A stretch of DNA of 64,000 nt from Nephrocerus scutellatus. Lineage: Eukaryota > Arthropoda > Insecta > Diptera > Pipunculidae. The position numbers and the translations under genes were made by a program. The notes under the pieces are model-generated. The model had not been told where the DNA came from. It saw only the letters and a program-made list of their open reading frames with translations, and searched no databases. The DNA lies in contig OX352763.1 in assembly GCA_947095585.1 (NCBI GenBank), positions 15,363,462-15,427,461 of the forward strand, read 5' to 3'. Below are positions 13,120 through 25,664 of this stretch, in pieces (the first letter of the stretch is position 1; each line of letters starts with the position of its first letter).

Positions 13120-14110
13120 GCAAAAACTCACTACTTTGAATTATACTTTACTCCTTCGTTGGATGAGATAAAGACAACAATTCGTTCACTGCAATCAGGT
13201 AAAGGAGCATGCAGTGACAACATCTACGCAAAACTCCTTCAAGCCGACGTCGAGCTAACTACGCGAATAATGTATGCGATTATCAAGGTATCTGGAAATC
13301 TGAAACCATTCCATCGTCGTTAAAAGAAGGCTTAATAGTCAAACTCCCCAAGAAAGGTGATTTGAGCAATTGCAAAAACTGGAGAGGAATTACCCTGCTA
13401 AACACCATAAATAAAGTGATCTCCTCTATAATAGCTAGCCGCTTACCGCTAGGTGACATGGATAGAAAATTAAAGTCACTAGAATTCCACGGCAACAAAG
13501 TGGGTTTAAAAATTAACGTCTCAAAAACAAAACTACTTCGCGTTAACGCTAGTGAGCCATGTGATCTCTCGATTGACGGACACCAGATAGAGGAAATCGA
13601 TAAGTTTTGTTACTTGGGCAGCTGGATGTCAAAAAATTGTGGTGCTGACTCGGATGTGTGCTCCCGTGTAAACAAGGCGCGACACTCCTATAGTATGCTA
13701 AATAATATCTGGAACTCCTCGAAAATCTGCCGACATCTGAAGCTAAATTTCTTCAGATCGAACATTCTTTTAGTACATTTGTTTGGCCGCGAAACGTGGA
13801 AAGTTACAGGATCAATTGTGACGCCCTCAAAGTCTTCGTCAACACGTGCTTAAGGAGGATACTGAGTATAATATGGCCGGCCATTATCACCAATCAAGAC
13901 TTCTGGAAGGTATCCACAAGGAAGACGCCAAGTTGGCCATCCTAGCAAGACAATAGAAGAGGAACCAAGATCCTAGTGGACAGAGTGACGTCTCTTGAAA
14001 CCTCAGGCGCTAAATCGAGTTCGTTGGCGGGCATTTGTAGAAGCCCTATGCTCCCCCGCGGATTAAAGGAAAGGAAGAAAGAAGAAGAAAGCCATGACCC
14101 ATGGGTACGT
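13120..14110 (+). mobile_element. RTE-type LINE (second family), internally deleted
   Basis: Plus-strand RT of an RTE-type element. It begins with 'LDEIKTTIRSLQSGKGACSD' (about 13150-13215) and continues 'KEGLIVKLPKKGDLSNCKNW' and 'RGITLLNTINKVISSIIASR' (13325-13440). It then jumps straight to 'VGLKINVSKTKLLRVNA' (about 13500-13550), so the palm with FADD has been deleted, as in a short internally deleted derivative. The thumb/C-terminal region follows with 'DKFCYLGSWMSKNCG'. The longest open part is 13362-13853 (163 codons). The end near 14040-14100 reads 'ALCSPAD' and a basic tail. Confidence 0.75.
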
Positions 14111-15515
14111 CGTCGGAGTTTTTTGAAAAGTAACAAAATTTCAACAAAACTATTGCATAAGCAACAACAAACCAAATAAACGTGCGGCAATTTTTCCAGA
14201 CAAACATACATAAATGGAAAAATCTAAAAAAAAAATGCCATCACATACTCGTCAATTGAATACAAAATAAATATTAAAGCCAAAAAAACGCAGAAATATA
14301 AAATTATTCATAGCTGATGTATATGTTTTCCAAATGATAAACACAATAATACCGGGAACAAGAAACGAGAGATTTCGTAGAGTTATTGAATTGTCCTCTC
14401 AGCTTTCAATCGTATTTCCTCATTCGTATATACTTACAACAAACAGAAACAAGGAAAATTCCTTGTAAGGACAATTGCAGAGCGTATTTATGACTTAAAG
14501 TATCAGTGGGACTTTCGCCAAAGTATATAGTTTTTCCACAACATCATTCTTGCACACTGTACATACACTTCCTGTCTTAAGGACAAAATAAAATTCGCAA
14601 TCACATATCCTGACACAATATCGTAAATGCCAAACAGAGCGCGCCTCGTCGCCTTCAAGCAGGCAGACAACAAGACAAGCGCAACAAGAATAAGGAAAAT
14701 CCTATGTCAAATACAAACAAAATTTGTCTAGTCCTAGATGGACTTGCGAGTACACAGCGACACAGGGACGTTAGATCCTCACCATACCATGTTGGTCGTC
14801 ATGACATCCGTCGTAAGAATTTTTAGAAATATTTATTTTCTATTTTTATATGCTTGCTATCGTCTTCTGGAAATGTTAAGTCTGGGCGGAGCATCAGTCT
14901 TGAGTACACATAACTATGTTGCAAGTAGGTACATTGAAGTACATTTTTTCACTATGTACAAATACATATGATCCTGCTAGAGGTTGAGCTTTTCCATTTG
15001 TTCACATGGTTGCGTATTCAACTCGCGCTTTACGAATAGCACACGATGAACTAATATTACGTAGAGTCGTTGGTTATTCTATTGTGCAAGATTAGGGATA
15101 TAAGCCGTCATTGTGTTGCAAGCGATTGAGTTTTCATCTTTTTTCATACCCAGTGATCTTTGTTATCCAGGATACCGAATAATACACCTTGGGGTGTATT
15201 TATCTTGTCAGTGATGCACACGCACTTATATATATATATTGCATTCGTAGATTTATTGGTAAAAATTGTTAACTCAATTCGAATGCCTTGCATTGACTTA
15301 TGCTTGAGAAAAAGCGAGGCCATTCCTAACATTGATAATGATGCTCGAAGGAATGTTATTGAATGTTATTGTTATTTTATCGTTGAAACATTTTCGAAAG
15401 CTAGAAAGTACAATTTAGATTTAGAAACAAAGAAATTAATTTATGCTGATTTTATATGCCAATGATATATATATAAATATATATATATAACATGAACAGA
15501 TTTATTAATATTAAA
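14110..15515. other. No gene seen
   Basis: AT-rich stretch with an AAG-rich patch just before it and short TA runs near 15228 and 15463-15490. Frames at 14738-14971 and 15160-15465 overlap others on the opposite strand and show no domain. Confidence 0.45.
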
Positions 15516-15519
15516 ATGT

Positions 15520-15668
15520 ATTTGCCATTTCTGGGTCATATTTACTAGATCTTCTATAGAAATTTTTAGTTGATACTACTTTACTATTTTCGACTACAAG
15601 TATGACGGTGTCATCGGCAAATGTAGCTTCTTTACTGCTTGAAAGACTAAGATGTAAATTTTAAAAAG

Positions 15669-15711
<43 letters not shown>

Positions 15712-16310
15712 TGATATACTTCCTTGTGGGACTCCAGCTTTAATTCTTTAAGGTGGAAATAAGCATATTCTTGCTTGATACAAAAGTATCTTTCTGAGAG
15801 ATAAGACTTCAGTTTTGTCGTATATTCATTGGGAAAGAGTAGCTTAAGTTCATATAGCAATCCTTCATGCTAAACCAAATACCATTTTACATTCTAGGGC
15901 TTTTTCAAGAAGGTCGGTTATTCAATGTTATTCTATGAATCTGCACTATGGTTGAATGTTTTTCCCTGAACCAGAACTGATGAGATGGAATCACGCCTTC
16001 ACTTTCAAATTCTTAGCGTGTTGATTAAGTCCTTTTCAAATAACTTTGTCATAATGGGCAACAGTGAGAAGGGTCTTAAAGATGACGGTTTTTTGGAAAC
16101 TTTCCCTACCTTCGGAATCATTATTACATAGGCAACTTTCCGATAGCAAGAAAAATGTTTGAATGTCAAGCAAGCATTCATTATCGCTGTTAGCTTACAT
16201 TTGGCTCGCTAGGGCAATTGCTGCATCAGTTTAGCTGCAATGAGGTCGTAACCAGTTGTAACTATTTTTGGATAACAGTTAGTGTGACTAGAGGGATCTC
16301 CTCATACATT
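15520..16310 (-). mobile_element. Jockey-type LINE RT relic
   Basis: Minus-strand reverse transcriptase. From about 16260 downward it reads 'GYDLIAAKLMQQLP', 'VAYVIMIPKVGK' and 'LRPFSLLPIMTKLFEK', then 'TTKLKSYLSERYFCIKQ' near 15800. GVPQG is present in another frame at about 15721-15740, and the catalytic FADD is encoded at 15610-15621. The region between GVPQG and FADD, normally palm coding sequence, is taken up by a TA microsatellite. Several frameshifts. The motif set is that of Jockey-like RTs. Confidence 0.7.
15671..15711. repeat. (TA)n microsatellite
   Basis: About twenty uninterrupted AT dinucleotides, lying inside the Jockey-type RT relic between its GVPQG and FADD boxes. A polymorphic marker candidate. 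Confidence 0.95.
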
Positions 16311-16635
16311 GATATTTCATTGGGTTAAAATATGTTCGGAAAATAGCACTGCCTTTTCCATGATGTTACTCTTTGCCCACGAACTATTATTTGTTTTAAG
16401 AGGTGGATTCTGGCGTTTGAGATATTTAGTGGATTTCAACAATGTTTTAGGATCTGTTTTATCTGCGGTGAGTCCATTTAAATATTTTATAATTAATTGA
16501 CTCTAATGTTCTTTTATTTGCATGCGAACTAATTCTGATACTGAAGAAAATATAATATGATAATAAGCCTATATAGTGCTAGTAGACTACTGAGCTGAAC
16601 TTTGAAATTTGAATCCTAGAATAACACTAAAATTC

Positions 16636-16850
16636 TTATTCCAGGTTCCACCTCTCGCGAATGTCTGACAAACGTCCATGAGTAATAACTACCCTGTGGT
16701 GCGGGGTCTAATTGTTCGTTTTGTTTTTTATATGTTTGCTTACAAATAAAACGGGTATAAAAATTAAAATTGAAATTAGACCCTGCATCACAACGGTCTG
16801 GTGCGCGAAATTTTATTATAATTAGGGACTTAAGATGCCCACATTATTAC
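16636..16850 (+). repeat. tRNA-derived SINE, copy 3 (broken)
   Basis: The left part (about 16640-16690: 'CCACCTCTCGCGAA', 'GTCTGACAAA', 'GAGTAATAACT') matches the body of the SINE at 40555-40800. The right part (about 16789-16835: 'ACGGTCTGGTGCGCGAAATT' and a TATTATAATT tail) matches that SINE's 3' end. The tRNA-like head is missing, and a 96-base inverted-repeat element takes the place of the middle. Confidence 0.55.
16696..16791. repeat. 96-bp inverted-repeat element inside a SINE
   Basis: Bases 16696-16713 and 16774-16791 are 18-base inverted repeats with two mismatches (GTGGTGCGGGGTCTAATT against the complement of AATTAGACCCTGCATCAC). The interior is AT-rich and noncoding. This could be a tiny MITE, though no clear target-site duplication is visible. 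Confidence 0.5.
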
Positions 16851-16854
16851 ACTA

Positions 16855-19795
16855 TAGGGGCCCGGTTTCAGCCTTTATTAAAAAATCTCTACACTGATCC
16901 AGATTTTGAGCAGATGTTATACAGTTTGGACCACATAACAGTTCATAAAAAATCCTTCTTCTATTTCCACCAATATTTCTCTCACATATTTGGTTCGACA
17001 TTTTTTCTTTGTTATAATTCATACTGTACTTGAGTTAACAAGAATTTGATGTCAAATAATAAATCTGTCCAAGGCTGACCCTAAAGTAACCATTGCATTT
17101 AATATCCTTGCACAGTTTCCACTTACTTGCTTGACAACCTTAGAAGGTGAGGTTTTTCCAATAAGGCAAAGAATAAGACAAACTGTGCAAATAATCAGAG
17201 AAAAATTATAATCATGCGGTGATAAATGGCAAGCAACGAAGAGGTGTAAAAATGCAGATTAAAGATGGTGCCGATGGAGAGATAGCAATAAAAATAATTA
17301 TGTTCACTTAAGTAGAAATTCAATGAGGAACAAGGATACCCTTGTGCATTTTCCGCACCTTAACCTGCCCATGCACACAACATCGACGGAGAAAATTTGC
17401 ATTTTGCAAAAGGAAGTGCATAATACAGTGTCGGATTTCGTGAAAATAAAGCTGTGAGAAACATTGTGCCCGACATGGATTAGACCCTTGCGTAGCTCTT
17501 AGGATACTACATTGAAGAATTTTTTCGTGATTCCGCTTTTCTTTCAATACAAGTGAACTCAACCCTTGCTCATGGTGTTATAGTATCGGTTGCAAAGTTT
17601 TCCTGTGGTTCGTGCAACCGTTCATCCTATGGTTTCCTTTGGGTGTTCTATTCAAAAAAGATGAAGGAAAAATCTCCATCCAATAATTTCATTGTTTATC
17701 GTCTCAAGGTGCAGTAGGTACGTTTCGTATACCGTATAGAGAATCTGCTATCCTATCCTCCAGGATTGGGTGAAGCTGGAACTTGCACTTAATTTAATTT
17801 AACGTCATCATTGTAATTAGGATGGCAGCAGTTTTTACAACGTAACGATTTCACGATCGTTCGCTGTCACAAGGGCGACGAAGGCGAGTGACAACAAAGA
17901 TAAATCCGGTGTGTAAATGAAAATTTGCTAACTTTTCCATACCGAATAGAGTGCAACGTTCTCAATGCACTTATCTGAGGAGAAGGTGGCGTGATCCGAG
18001 CAACGCAACACGCCGACTAACTGGCTTGGAATGTACTCGTATAAACTGAACGAAGACGGTGCTTTCTTAAATTGAGGGTCGTTAAGTTAATGTGCAAGCA
18101 GTTTTAGTTAATTTATGGTTCGTGCGATATCCACCACCGGCACAACGCGACTATCTACATTTTTCGATTACTTTTCAGGAAATTGGGTGAGTCTGCCCAT
18201 TCTACAGCATAGCAACTAAATAACCTAGCGGCACAATTGCGGGAAGCGGGACATAATCTTGAAAATTTTAATGGGATAATATTTTGTGAGTTTTCCTCTG
18301 GGCGAATACTTAAAAGTCTATACCGCCATCGTTGAATAATTTTCTCTGTTGTTTCATTGAAATATTAATTACGTTTTTTGTAATAACTTACCAGAGTTCT
18401 CCAAGGATAATTCCATAACGGTCTTTTTCTCTGCAAGGATAAAGAGGAAATGAAAGTGTTTGCTTGTGTTAGTAGGAGAAAACAAATATTATCTTAACTA
18501 TATATAATCATGGTTTAGGTACTAAAATGTTTACAAATTGTATTAAAAAGATAAAAAAATACATTTTTGTAAGATTTATGGAATTTTGTTTTATTTCACA
18601 AAAAATGTGAAGGAACGATGCTTTTTTAAAAATATTCGTCAGCCTTTTCTAAAGGGTCAAACTAGCCTTTCGATCAGATGAAACAAAAGAAGAAGAAGCG
18701 AAATTCATAGAAAAGTTTAGGTGATGCAAGCAGATGCGCTGGAATAGAACGATACAGAGAAATGCGGATTGACAGATTCTAAAAAAACCAGGATCTCTTA
18801 CCCTGAATACGACGCGCGGCCAACTCCTTCTACCAAAATCAGTTCCAAAAATTGTCTACGCGTTTACTCTTTTTCACACTTCTTCTTTTGGTGGGGATCT
18901 GCATTGCGATTGATCGGGACACTACTGACTGCTCAAAATTTGGTTTGAGCCAGTAGCGCAACAATCAAGTTCGTGATCTGAGTGCCACAATAAATGAAAT
19001 CGATAAACAAAACAAAAAAGAAAGTGGTATACGATTTTCAATGTGATAATGGCAGTGTTTTGATCGTTCTTACTTCTGCTTCGCTCCATCAGCAACTTTG
19101 ACTGTCTCGCTGACTTAAATTGAAAGGAAAATATCATGCGTATTTTATAGCCTCCATTTTCAATTTAAGCAAACAAAAATTCAATACTTCTGTTGAATGT
19201 TGAGTCAAAAAACAACTGAATTATTTACACATATTATTATTTAGACATATTATTAATTATAGCAGAACGTTGTTTGGTAAATCAGAATCCTTTGGGAAAT
19301 GCATTCTTCGTTGAAATCATCCGTGCAAAAGAGCCAGTTTCAAGTCCACTCGTTGCTGCATAAAAATCTACATATTGAAAGTATGTATTTATATTTTATT
19401 AATTTTCAGTAAGCAAACTGGTTGGTGTTGTCGATTGAGTTCGATGTACGATTGGAGAACGATTTGGGGGAAAAGTCAGACAGAGTGAACCGCTGGGAAA
19501 TTAAAATCGAGAACAATAATAGCTTATCAGTTTGAATTGGCAAGCGGATAACATATCATTTTGACAAACAGGAAAAATTAATCAAATATTTTAGACAAGA
19601 TATTCGTACCGACTCGTTCCTTTCACTATATAGCTATCTGCTGAGGTCTTGTGCAGTTCTGACAATCTTTATATTATAGGTCGATTTTATGATCAGAATA
19701 TAGGAGGGAGAATACAAACGGCTATTGTGTGTGATTATTTCTTTGAATGAACTGTAAAATTCCTTGCAATTGGAAAGAATATGGCATTATTACGA
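16855..19795. other. No gene seen (2.9 kb)
   Basis: Mixed to AT-rich DNA without a recognisable exon or transposon motif on either strand. The small frames at 17320-17562 and 18922-19137 show nothing supportable. Confidence 0.45.
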
Positions 19796-19799
19796 CCCC

Positions 19800-20265
19800 A
19801 TTAGCATTTATAGAAACTAAAAGGGTACCACTCCTATCTTAAGCACTATTAAGAAAGTCCTCGCATTCGTTATACTACATCGTATGTAGCCAAACTGACA
19901 AAAAACTGATTTGTCATGAACTAGCTGGATTCAGTTCAAATCCATCATGTGTCGATCAAATCAGCACTCTACGCATGATAGTAGAACAGTCTGTGGATAT
20001 AATTCGACACTTTACCTCCTCTTTTTCGACTCCAAAAGAGCCATTGATTCAATATTAAAAGGCAGAGCGATTTAGAGAATCTGGGTATTCCGGGTAACAT
20101 GTTTAACCTTACTCGTTTACAGTATTGAGATGACGCTTGTAAGGCACTTTTTAAAAGTAATGAAATTCACTTATTGTATCAATATTGTAGGGTCAGACAG
20201 CGTTGTGTTTTATCGCTACTACTCTTTATGGCTGTTTTCATTGTTTAATTTAACAAAATAATAAA
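19800..20265 (+). mobile_element. RTE-type LINE fragment
   Basis: A heavily decayed plus-strand RT segment. It carries a CNYRGITLL-like start ('TTPILSTIKKVLAFV'), then 'DQISTLRMIVEQSV' in shifted frames near 19955-19995, 'FFDSKRAIDSI' near 20025-20055, and an RQ..VLSP-like segment near 20200. No frame stays open. Assigned by the order of these boxes only. Confidence 0.5.
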
Positions 20266-20840
20266 AGTACTATAAGAAGTGCAATTTTTTGGTAATTACG
20301 AACACGAAAAATATATTGTAATAAGAAACTAAATGTCTCATTTACAAATGAATGACTGATCAGCCTATTTACACAAATAACAATAGCAATAAAACATTCA
20401 CATATATCTAAGTACAAAAAAAAATAAAAAATACATTAGTAATACTCGTATAAGTTGACAATAAGATAATGGATAACGTGTATGGAAAGAAAGCTAAAAA
20501 AATAGAAAAATAAGAGAACAGAGAGAAGGAATTGATAATGGAAAAATCCGCTAAAATAATTAAATTGCTAACGAAAAAAAAATTTAAACTGTGTTGTTTC
20601 TAAAGTATTTGTATATCGCCTGCCTATAGCTCACAGAGCACCTATATATTACCCTGAAACAGAATTGAACAGGATGAATGTAAATTTAAATTTTTAAAAT
20701 CCCAGAGATCTGGGATCGCAACCGGTGCAGGTAGATTGTGTAACCCTCGGACTGCATTAATTTTCTGGGCGGCTTTGATTTCATTCTTTGGCACATTTCT
20801 TACTTTCGCTATTGGATAATCAAAAAAAAGATCATCTGGT
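20265..20840. other. No gene seen
   Basis: Very AT-rich, with A-rich runs around 20400-20580. No coding sign. Confidence 0.45.
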
Positions 20841-20849
20841 AGTATAGTA

Positions 20850-21716
20850 AATGCATTTCGTGCACTTCGTGATTTTTTTGGTCAGCATAATCGACAAAAT
20901 GTGTCCCCACAATCGGTCGAATTGTGCGCAAATTTCAGCAAACCGGGTCTGTACAAAATGTGAAAACACCTCAACTGACCATTTTAAGCGTCGTCAATAC
21001 GCCGAATGGTTGGTTGAATAGACAGAAGTGAATGGTGACTTTACAAAGAAAATCATCTTCAGCGATGAGGCACACTTTCACCTCAGTGGATTCGTTAACA
21101 AGCAGAATTGCCGCATTTGGGCAAATGAGAATCCACGAGTGATGGTTAAAAAGCCGATGCATCCACAAAGAGTGACTGTTTGGTGCGGTTTATGGGTTGG
21201 CGGCGTCATCGGGCCGTACTTCTTCGAAAATGAGGTCGGCCAAGCAGTTACCGTGAATGGTGTTCGCTATCACGAGACGATAACGGACTTCTTGTGGCCA
21301 GAAATTGAGGATATGGACCTGGACGATATGTGCTTCCAACAAGATGGTGCCACTTGCCACACAGCCAACGAAACAATGGCTCTTTAGCGAGAGAAATTCA
21401 AAGGCCGTGTTATCTCACGTCGTGGCGATGTTAATTGGCCTCCACGATCATATGATTTGACACCGTTGGACTTCTTTCTTCGGAGATATTTAAAAGAAAA
21501 AGTGTACGTCAATAAGCAAAGAACAATTCAAGAGCTACAGGATGAGATAATTCGGCACATTAACGACATTGAACCTCAATTATGTCTCAGAGTCATTGAA
21601 AATATTGACCATCGGATGGAGGTATGCCACCGAAGCCGTGGCGAGCATTTGGCCGATTTGCATAATTGTCATAGACTCTTCTATCATAATAAAAAAACAA
21701 CCCATAAAAATTAAAA
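20850..21716 (+). pseudogene. rosa-like (DD41D) Tc1/mariner transposase, near-complete C-terminal half
   Basis: Transposase of the Tc1/mariner superfamily. An N-terminal HTH remnant ('AFRALRDFFGQHNR') lies at about 20853-20895, then a damaged stretch, then an open catalytic core from about 21028 to the stop at 21712-21714. That core is broken by only one in-frame TAG (21385-21387). The catalytic residues are all present: first Asp in FSDEAHF (21064-21066), second in QQDGATCH (21343-21345) and third in LTPLDFF (21469-21471). The gap between the second and third is 41 residues, which defines D,D(41)D, the spacing of rosa elements of tephritid flies. The 5' part is truncated and I could not define terminal inverted repeats. 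Related fragments are at 50632-50735 and 54845-55042. Confidence 0.85.
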
Positions 21717-22250
21717 TTTTTCATCTAAATTCTCTAATCGCAGAAATTGATATGGGAGCCCCTCGATTCTGGGCCATTTTTTTTATTGTAGGAGAAAATC
21801 ATCGAAACAGACATTTGACATCAGATGTTAAAATTGAAAAAGCTCAGATCATTTTATTCTGAGCACTTAGAGCACGCTCATACTCTGAGCAAATAAGAAA
21901 CACGAACATTTATCTTGAGAACTCTTTGACTGCTCTGAACTAATTTATGAAAACGCCAAATGACAGAATATTGTGAAAACTTGTTGTTCTATCTGTAAGT
22001 TGATATCGACAACAAAAAAAACGACATCAATAAAAATACAATTCAGTAAATAAAAATGTAAGTTGAAGTAAGCATAAAACATTTATGTCTCGTTTCATTT
22101 GTTGGGTTCATTTGTGCGTAAGCTAAGATTTCTCTGTCTCTTTCCACCACCAAAACCATGCAGCGCAGCCGACTGCGCAGCACACACCGCACACAGTCCA
22201 TAAAGGGCGACGAATATCTGATGCCAGTATAGATATTTAAGAAATGTATA
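21717..22250. other. No gene seen
   Basis: Probably includes the 3' noncoding end of the rosa-like element. Around 21840-21960 there are short repeated CTCTGA/GAGCA words but no clear arms. Confidence 0.4.
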
Positions 22251-22254
22251 AGGG

Positions 22255-22500
22255 CCTTGCGGCCGAACCCGTGACCCGATCACTACCAAAGTTTCGAAAA
22301 AGCATTGTTTATTGGGTATACACATGTGTGTAAAATTTGAAGAAAATCGGGTAAATTTTTTAAAAATTTTGTTTGGGAGCCCCCCGACCCCGCAGCCCGA
22401 GGGGCCTCAAAACTTAATAGAAGGTGTTGTCTCCGGAAATACACATGTGTGAAATAAAATCGGGCCATGGGAAGTGGGTTAAAAATTGATCACAAGAATC
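22255..22500 (-). repeat. Minisatellite family, about two units, minus orientation
   Basis: The minus strand carries two degenerate units of a roughly 120-base repeat also found as a longer plus-strand array at 36540-37200. Shared words are 'CCCGATTTTCTTCAAATTTT', 'ACACATGTGTAT', 'CTCCG', 'GTGATCGGG' and a GGGGGCTCCCA-like GC-rich block followed by AAATTTTTTAAAAA. No coding capacity. Confidence 0.75.
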
Positions 22501-22504
22501 CACG

Positions 22505-23430
22505 ACAGACGACCCACGGGCAAGTGAAGTTAATATAGAGAATTTAAAAAAAATTAAGATAATTCTCTGAAAACTTTTTGTTTTATTTACAATTAACATA
22601 GTGCGTTTTCGTTGGACCACCCTTTATTACGAAGATCCATAAGCATTCAGCACCTCCAGCACACCTGAATGAAGAGGATCCTTCTATCAGTAGATTTAAT
22701 GGGGCCTGGCCAGGAATAAGCGCGGCAGGTATAGCTAAATACTTTGTTGATGTGGCTTGCATATACACACTACTCCATTTCATTTTGTCCACTAGATCCA
22801 AATCCCATTCTTTTAAATTTCTTTATTACACTAACTTTATCATTGGCGAAATGATAGCTGGTTTTATAGAAAACAATAATCCTGCTATCTGCTAAAGACA
22901 AACAAACGGCAGAAAATAGAAATTTAAAGCAACTCTCCTACAGGGGCCTGTTAGTAGAGGTTAAACTCATAGAAATCTTTGCCATTTGCTACTACTATTA
23001 CACCCACAGGAGTTATAAAAACAAGAACACTGACACACAAAAACAGAAGAATACAAAGTTGCACACTCTTTTAAAACTACAAAAAGAATTTTAGAGAGAA
23101 TTTTCATTCCGATGAACTTTTGGTCTTTACATTTTGGACTTTCCTCAACCCCCAGGGCAACAAACTTGACTTGGACTTGTGTTTTGTTTATTTGTGTTGA
23201 GGGGAAATGTAAGGAACATTAGGACCAGCAGCAGTATAGCATTTAAATGGAAGGAAACAACAAGACACAACAAGCATGCAAACATAACATTACCAAATAA
23301 TGTGATTACTTAATTTACAGGATTATCATTATTCGAGCGATGAGCATGAAGACAGAACTGTTGCGGACAGTCGAATCTTTCGGTGCGATTCTAGTAGGGA
23401 CCATTCTACATATTCGTACATAAGTAAGAG

Positions 23431-23461
<31 letters not shown>

Positions 23462-25395
23462 GAACATAATTCCATGTGGACATGAGTAACGAAATTTTGT
23501 TGGCAATAATGCAGGATTTGCATAAATTTATGTAGTATGTTCGCATGTGTTTTTGAGAAGTGCGGCAATGTAGTGATGGGAGCTTGTAAAAAATGATAAT
23601 ATTAATAAGGGCATTTTCCTGTTCAAATTAACCTTATTTAAATGAGGATTAAGATGCGAAACACTATTTGATGGTAATGAACAGGAAATCATAGTTACGT
23701 GGCTATGTTGTGCATAGTTACTAATGACATTTCGAAGGATGTCCTGTATGTTCGCAATTAGGATGCGGCGATTGTAAAATGTTGGTAATAGGGTTGTCAT
23801 TATGGCTTATTTATGGCAGATATACAGGGTGTTTGAAAATAACATAACTTTCCTCCTTCTTTGGGGCAATTGTTTTACTTCCACACATCAACGTTTGAGC
23901 TGTACCCTGTCGCTCAAGAAAATTAAATTAATGGCACATAACAGTGAATTCAAAGATTAAAAATTCTGTACAGTGCTGATAAGAAAGTTCTGGTAGGAGA
24001 ATATTTTAATTTGGCCGATGCTTTTATTTATAAATATCACACGAGAAAGGATTTCTCACCACAGCTATGGCATTAGGATTTTAATTTGAGGAAAAATAGA
24101 TGTGCCTATGAGTAAGTATTTTAAATACCTTTTGATTATATTCGAGCATAGCATTTCGTTTTCGTGTTGTATGGCTTAAGAAGGAATCCATGAGATAAAC
24201 ATTAACATAGACTTGACGGTAAATAATGATTTTGTTAATCGTCGCGAGTTTTGGGGTGATGAATACACAGATATTTGAGTTTTTCGGTTTCGCCTATGCA
24301 AGAGTTATAGATAATGGCTTAGAGGTTTCGTTTTGCTTTAAAGACATAATAGAGAAGAAGATGAGTTTTAGAGAAATTACATTTAATTACGGCTTACAAT
24401 CCAAATAGCAACGGTTTTTCCGCACCTTCTAGATCGAGGCAAATTTAAGAACGTTAGCGTCATAATGTTCAGTCACTTAAACGGAATTTAGTAGGCGATG
24501 AAAAACGGGCTAAACGCGAATGAATTTTAACAAAAACTGAAGTTAGGCACTAGTAATAGCCATAGAAAAGACAGCGAGTAACAATTTTGAATTGCAAGTA
24601 CAAGTTTTCGCTTAAGATTATTCAAAAAAAGCCACCTAGATGTGTTTGGATATGGTTATAGATCTCAACAATAATATTACAAACGATTTATTGCATGCCC
24701 TGCGCGCTCTGATAAGCTCTTCTAACGCATGGACACAAGGAGAGAAAAAATACGAATCTGATGAAAAGTCTGTGCAGAAAATTGTAGGTATACGTCCTGA
24801 ACCATTGTCATAGTGTGTTTAGCAACGTTACGTAAAAAAATCTTCTTTTAAATCCACAATGGTCAGGTTAGTTTAGTTTTTTTATATCAAATGGATTTAG
24901 TTGCCAACAAAGTGAAGTGAAATAGAAGTAGTGTATAAAAGCATAAACCATCATGTAGATTTGTGTTGTGTTCAAACTATACATTCCATGCTAGGACTTA
25001 GTTGTTTTCATCTAGGTACTACTAATCGGATTTAGTTTGTTTTTTATTATTTTGATTCGTTCTTTTCATCGTAATTCAATAGAAAAGAGAGAAAAACCTT
25101 TCTGAGGGGAGAATCATCTATGTACATTCTATGCAAAAATAGCTACAAATAAAAAATAAGCAAACAAAAACGAAAACCACGTAAACTGTTTGCAGGACTT
25201 AAGTTAATCACAAGCGAGGGAATTTCATTATTTGTATTTGTGCCCTGATGGAGGTAAATCAATGAAGAGAAGTCTTCGTAGTTTACTTTGGAATTGAACT
25301 TCAGGATCAGTCGCTTCAGCCCGTATAGGTATGCGATGCTAAAATCAAAACAACGATGCGGTTATCGAACAGCAACAAATGTTCAACGCTCAGCA
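22505..25395. other. No gene seen (2.9 kb)
   Basis: Holds a TA microsatellite at 23431-23457. The minus-strand frames at 22583-22801 and 23528-23800 are unrecognised. An ACAGGGT/ACCCTGT pair at 23824 and 23904 is too short to call an element. Confidence 0.45.
23431..23457. repeat. (TA)n microsatellite
   Basis: About thirteen TA dinucleotides in a row, bounded by AAGTAAGAG and AAACGAAC. Confidence 0.95.
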
Positions 25396-25399
25396 TGGG

Positions 25400-25660
25400 T
25401 ACATTTTATATTTTCCTAGTTAAAATATCTTACTCCCTGATTTTCTTCCTTGCAGTAATGGTTAATCGCGTGTTCAACTTGTAAATATTGCATGAATCTG
25501 ATTCCAAAGATGACATCCTTTATCAATCTGCAATTACTTGTATGTTCAATCTAAGCTATAGTGATGTTCCATCGGTCAGAAAAATTGGAATTAAAATCTC
25601 ATCCTGACACTCGCAGCTGTACCAAGCACAGATGCAATCTCGATAGAAAGTTTCCTTCTA
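25400..25660 (-). mobile_element. Possible retropepsin relic of an LTR element
   Basis: On the minus strand a segment reads 'ILIPIFLTDGTSL' and, after a frameshift, 'LIKDVIFGIRFMQYLQVEHA'. These resemble the flap-to-C-terminal part of a retropepsin (usual end D-V-I-L-G-x-D-F). A DTGAS-like box appears only as 'LGTAASVR' near 25612-25638, with both key residues changed. No gag, RT or LTR is visible next to it, so this is a weak call. Confidence 0.3.
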
Positions 25661-25664
25661 TTCT

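Noticed and set aside
23824..23910. ACAGGGT...ACCCTGT pair as a tiny transposon
   Set aside because: Only seven bases match and the sequence inside the pair does not continue the symmetry.
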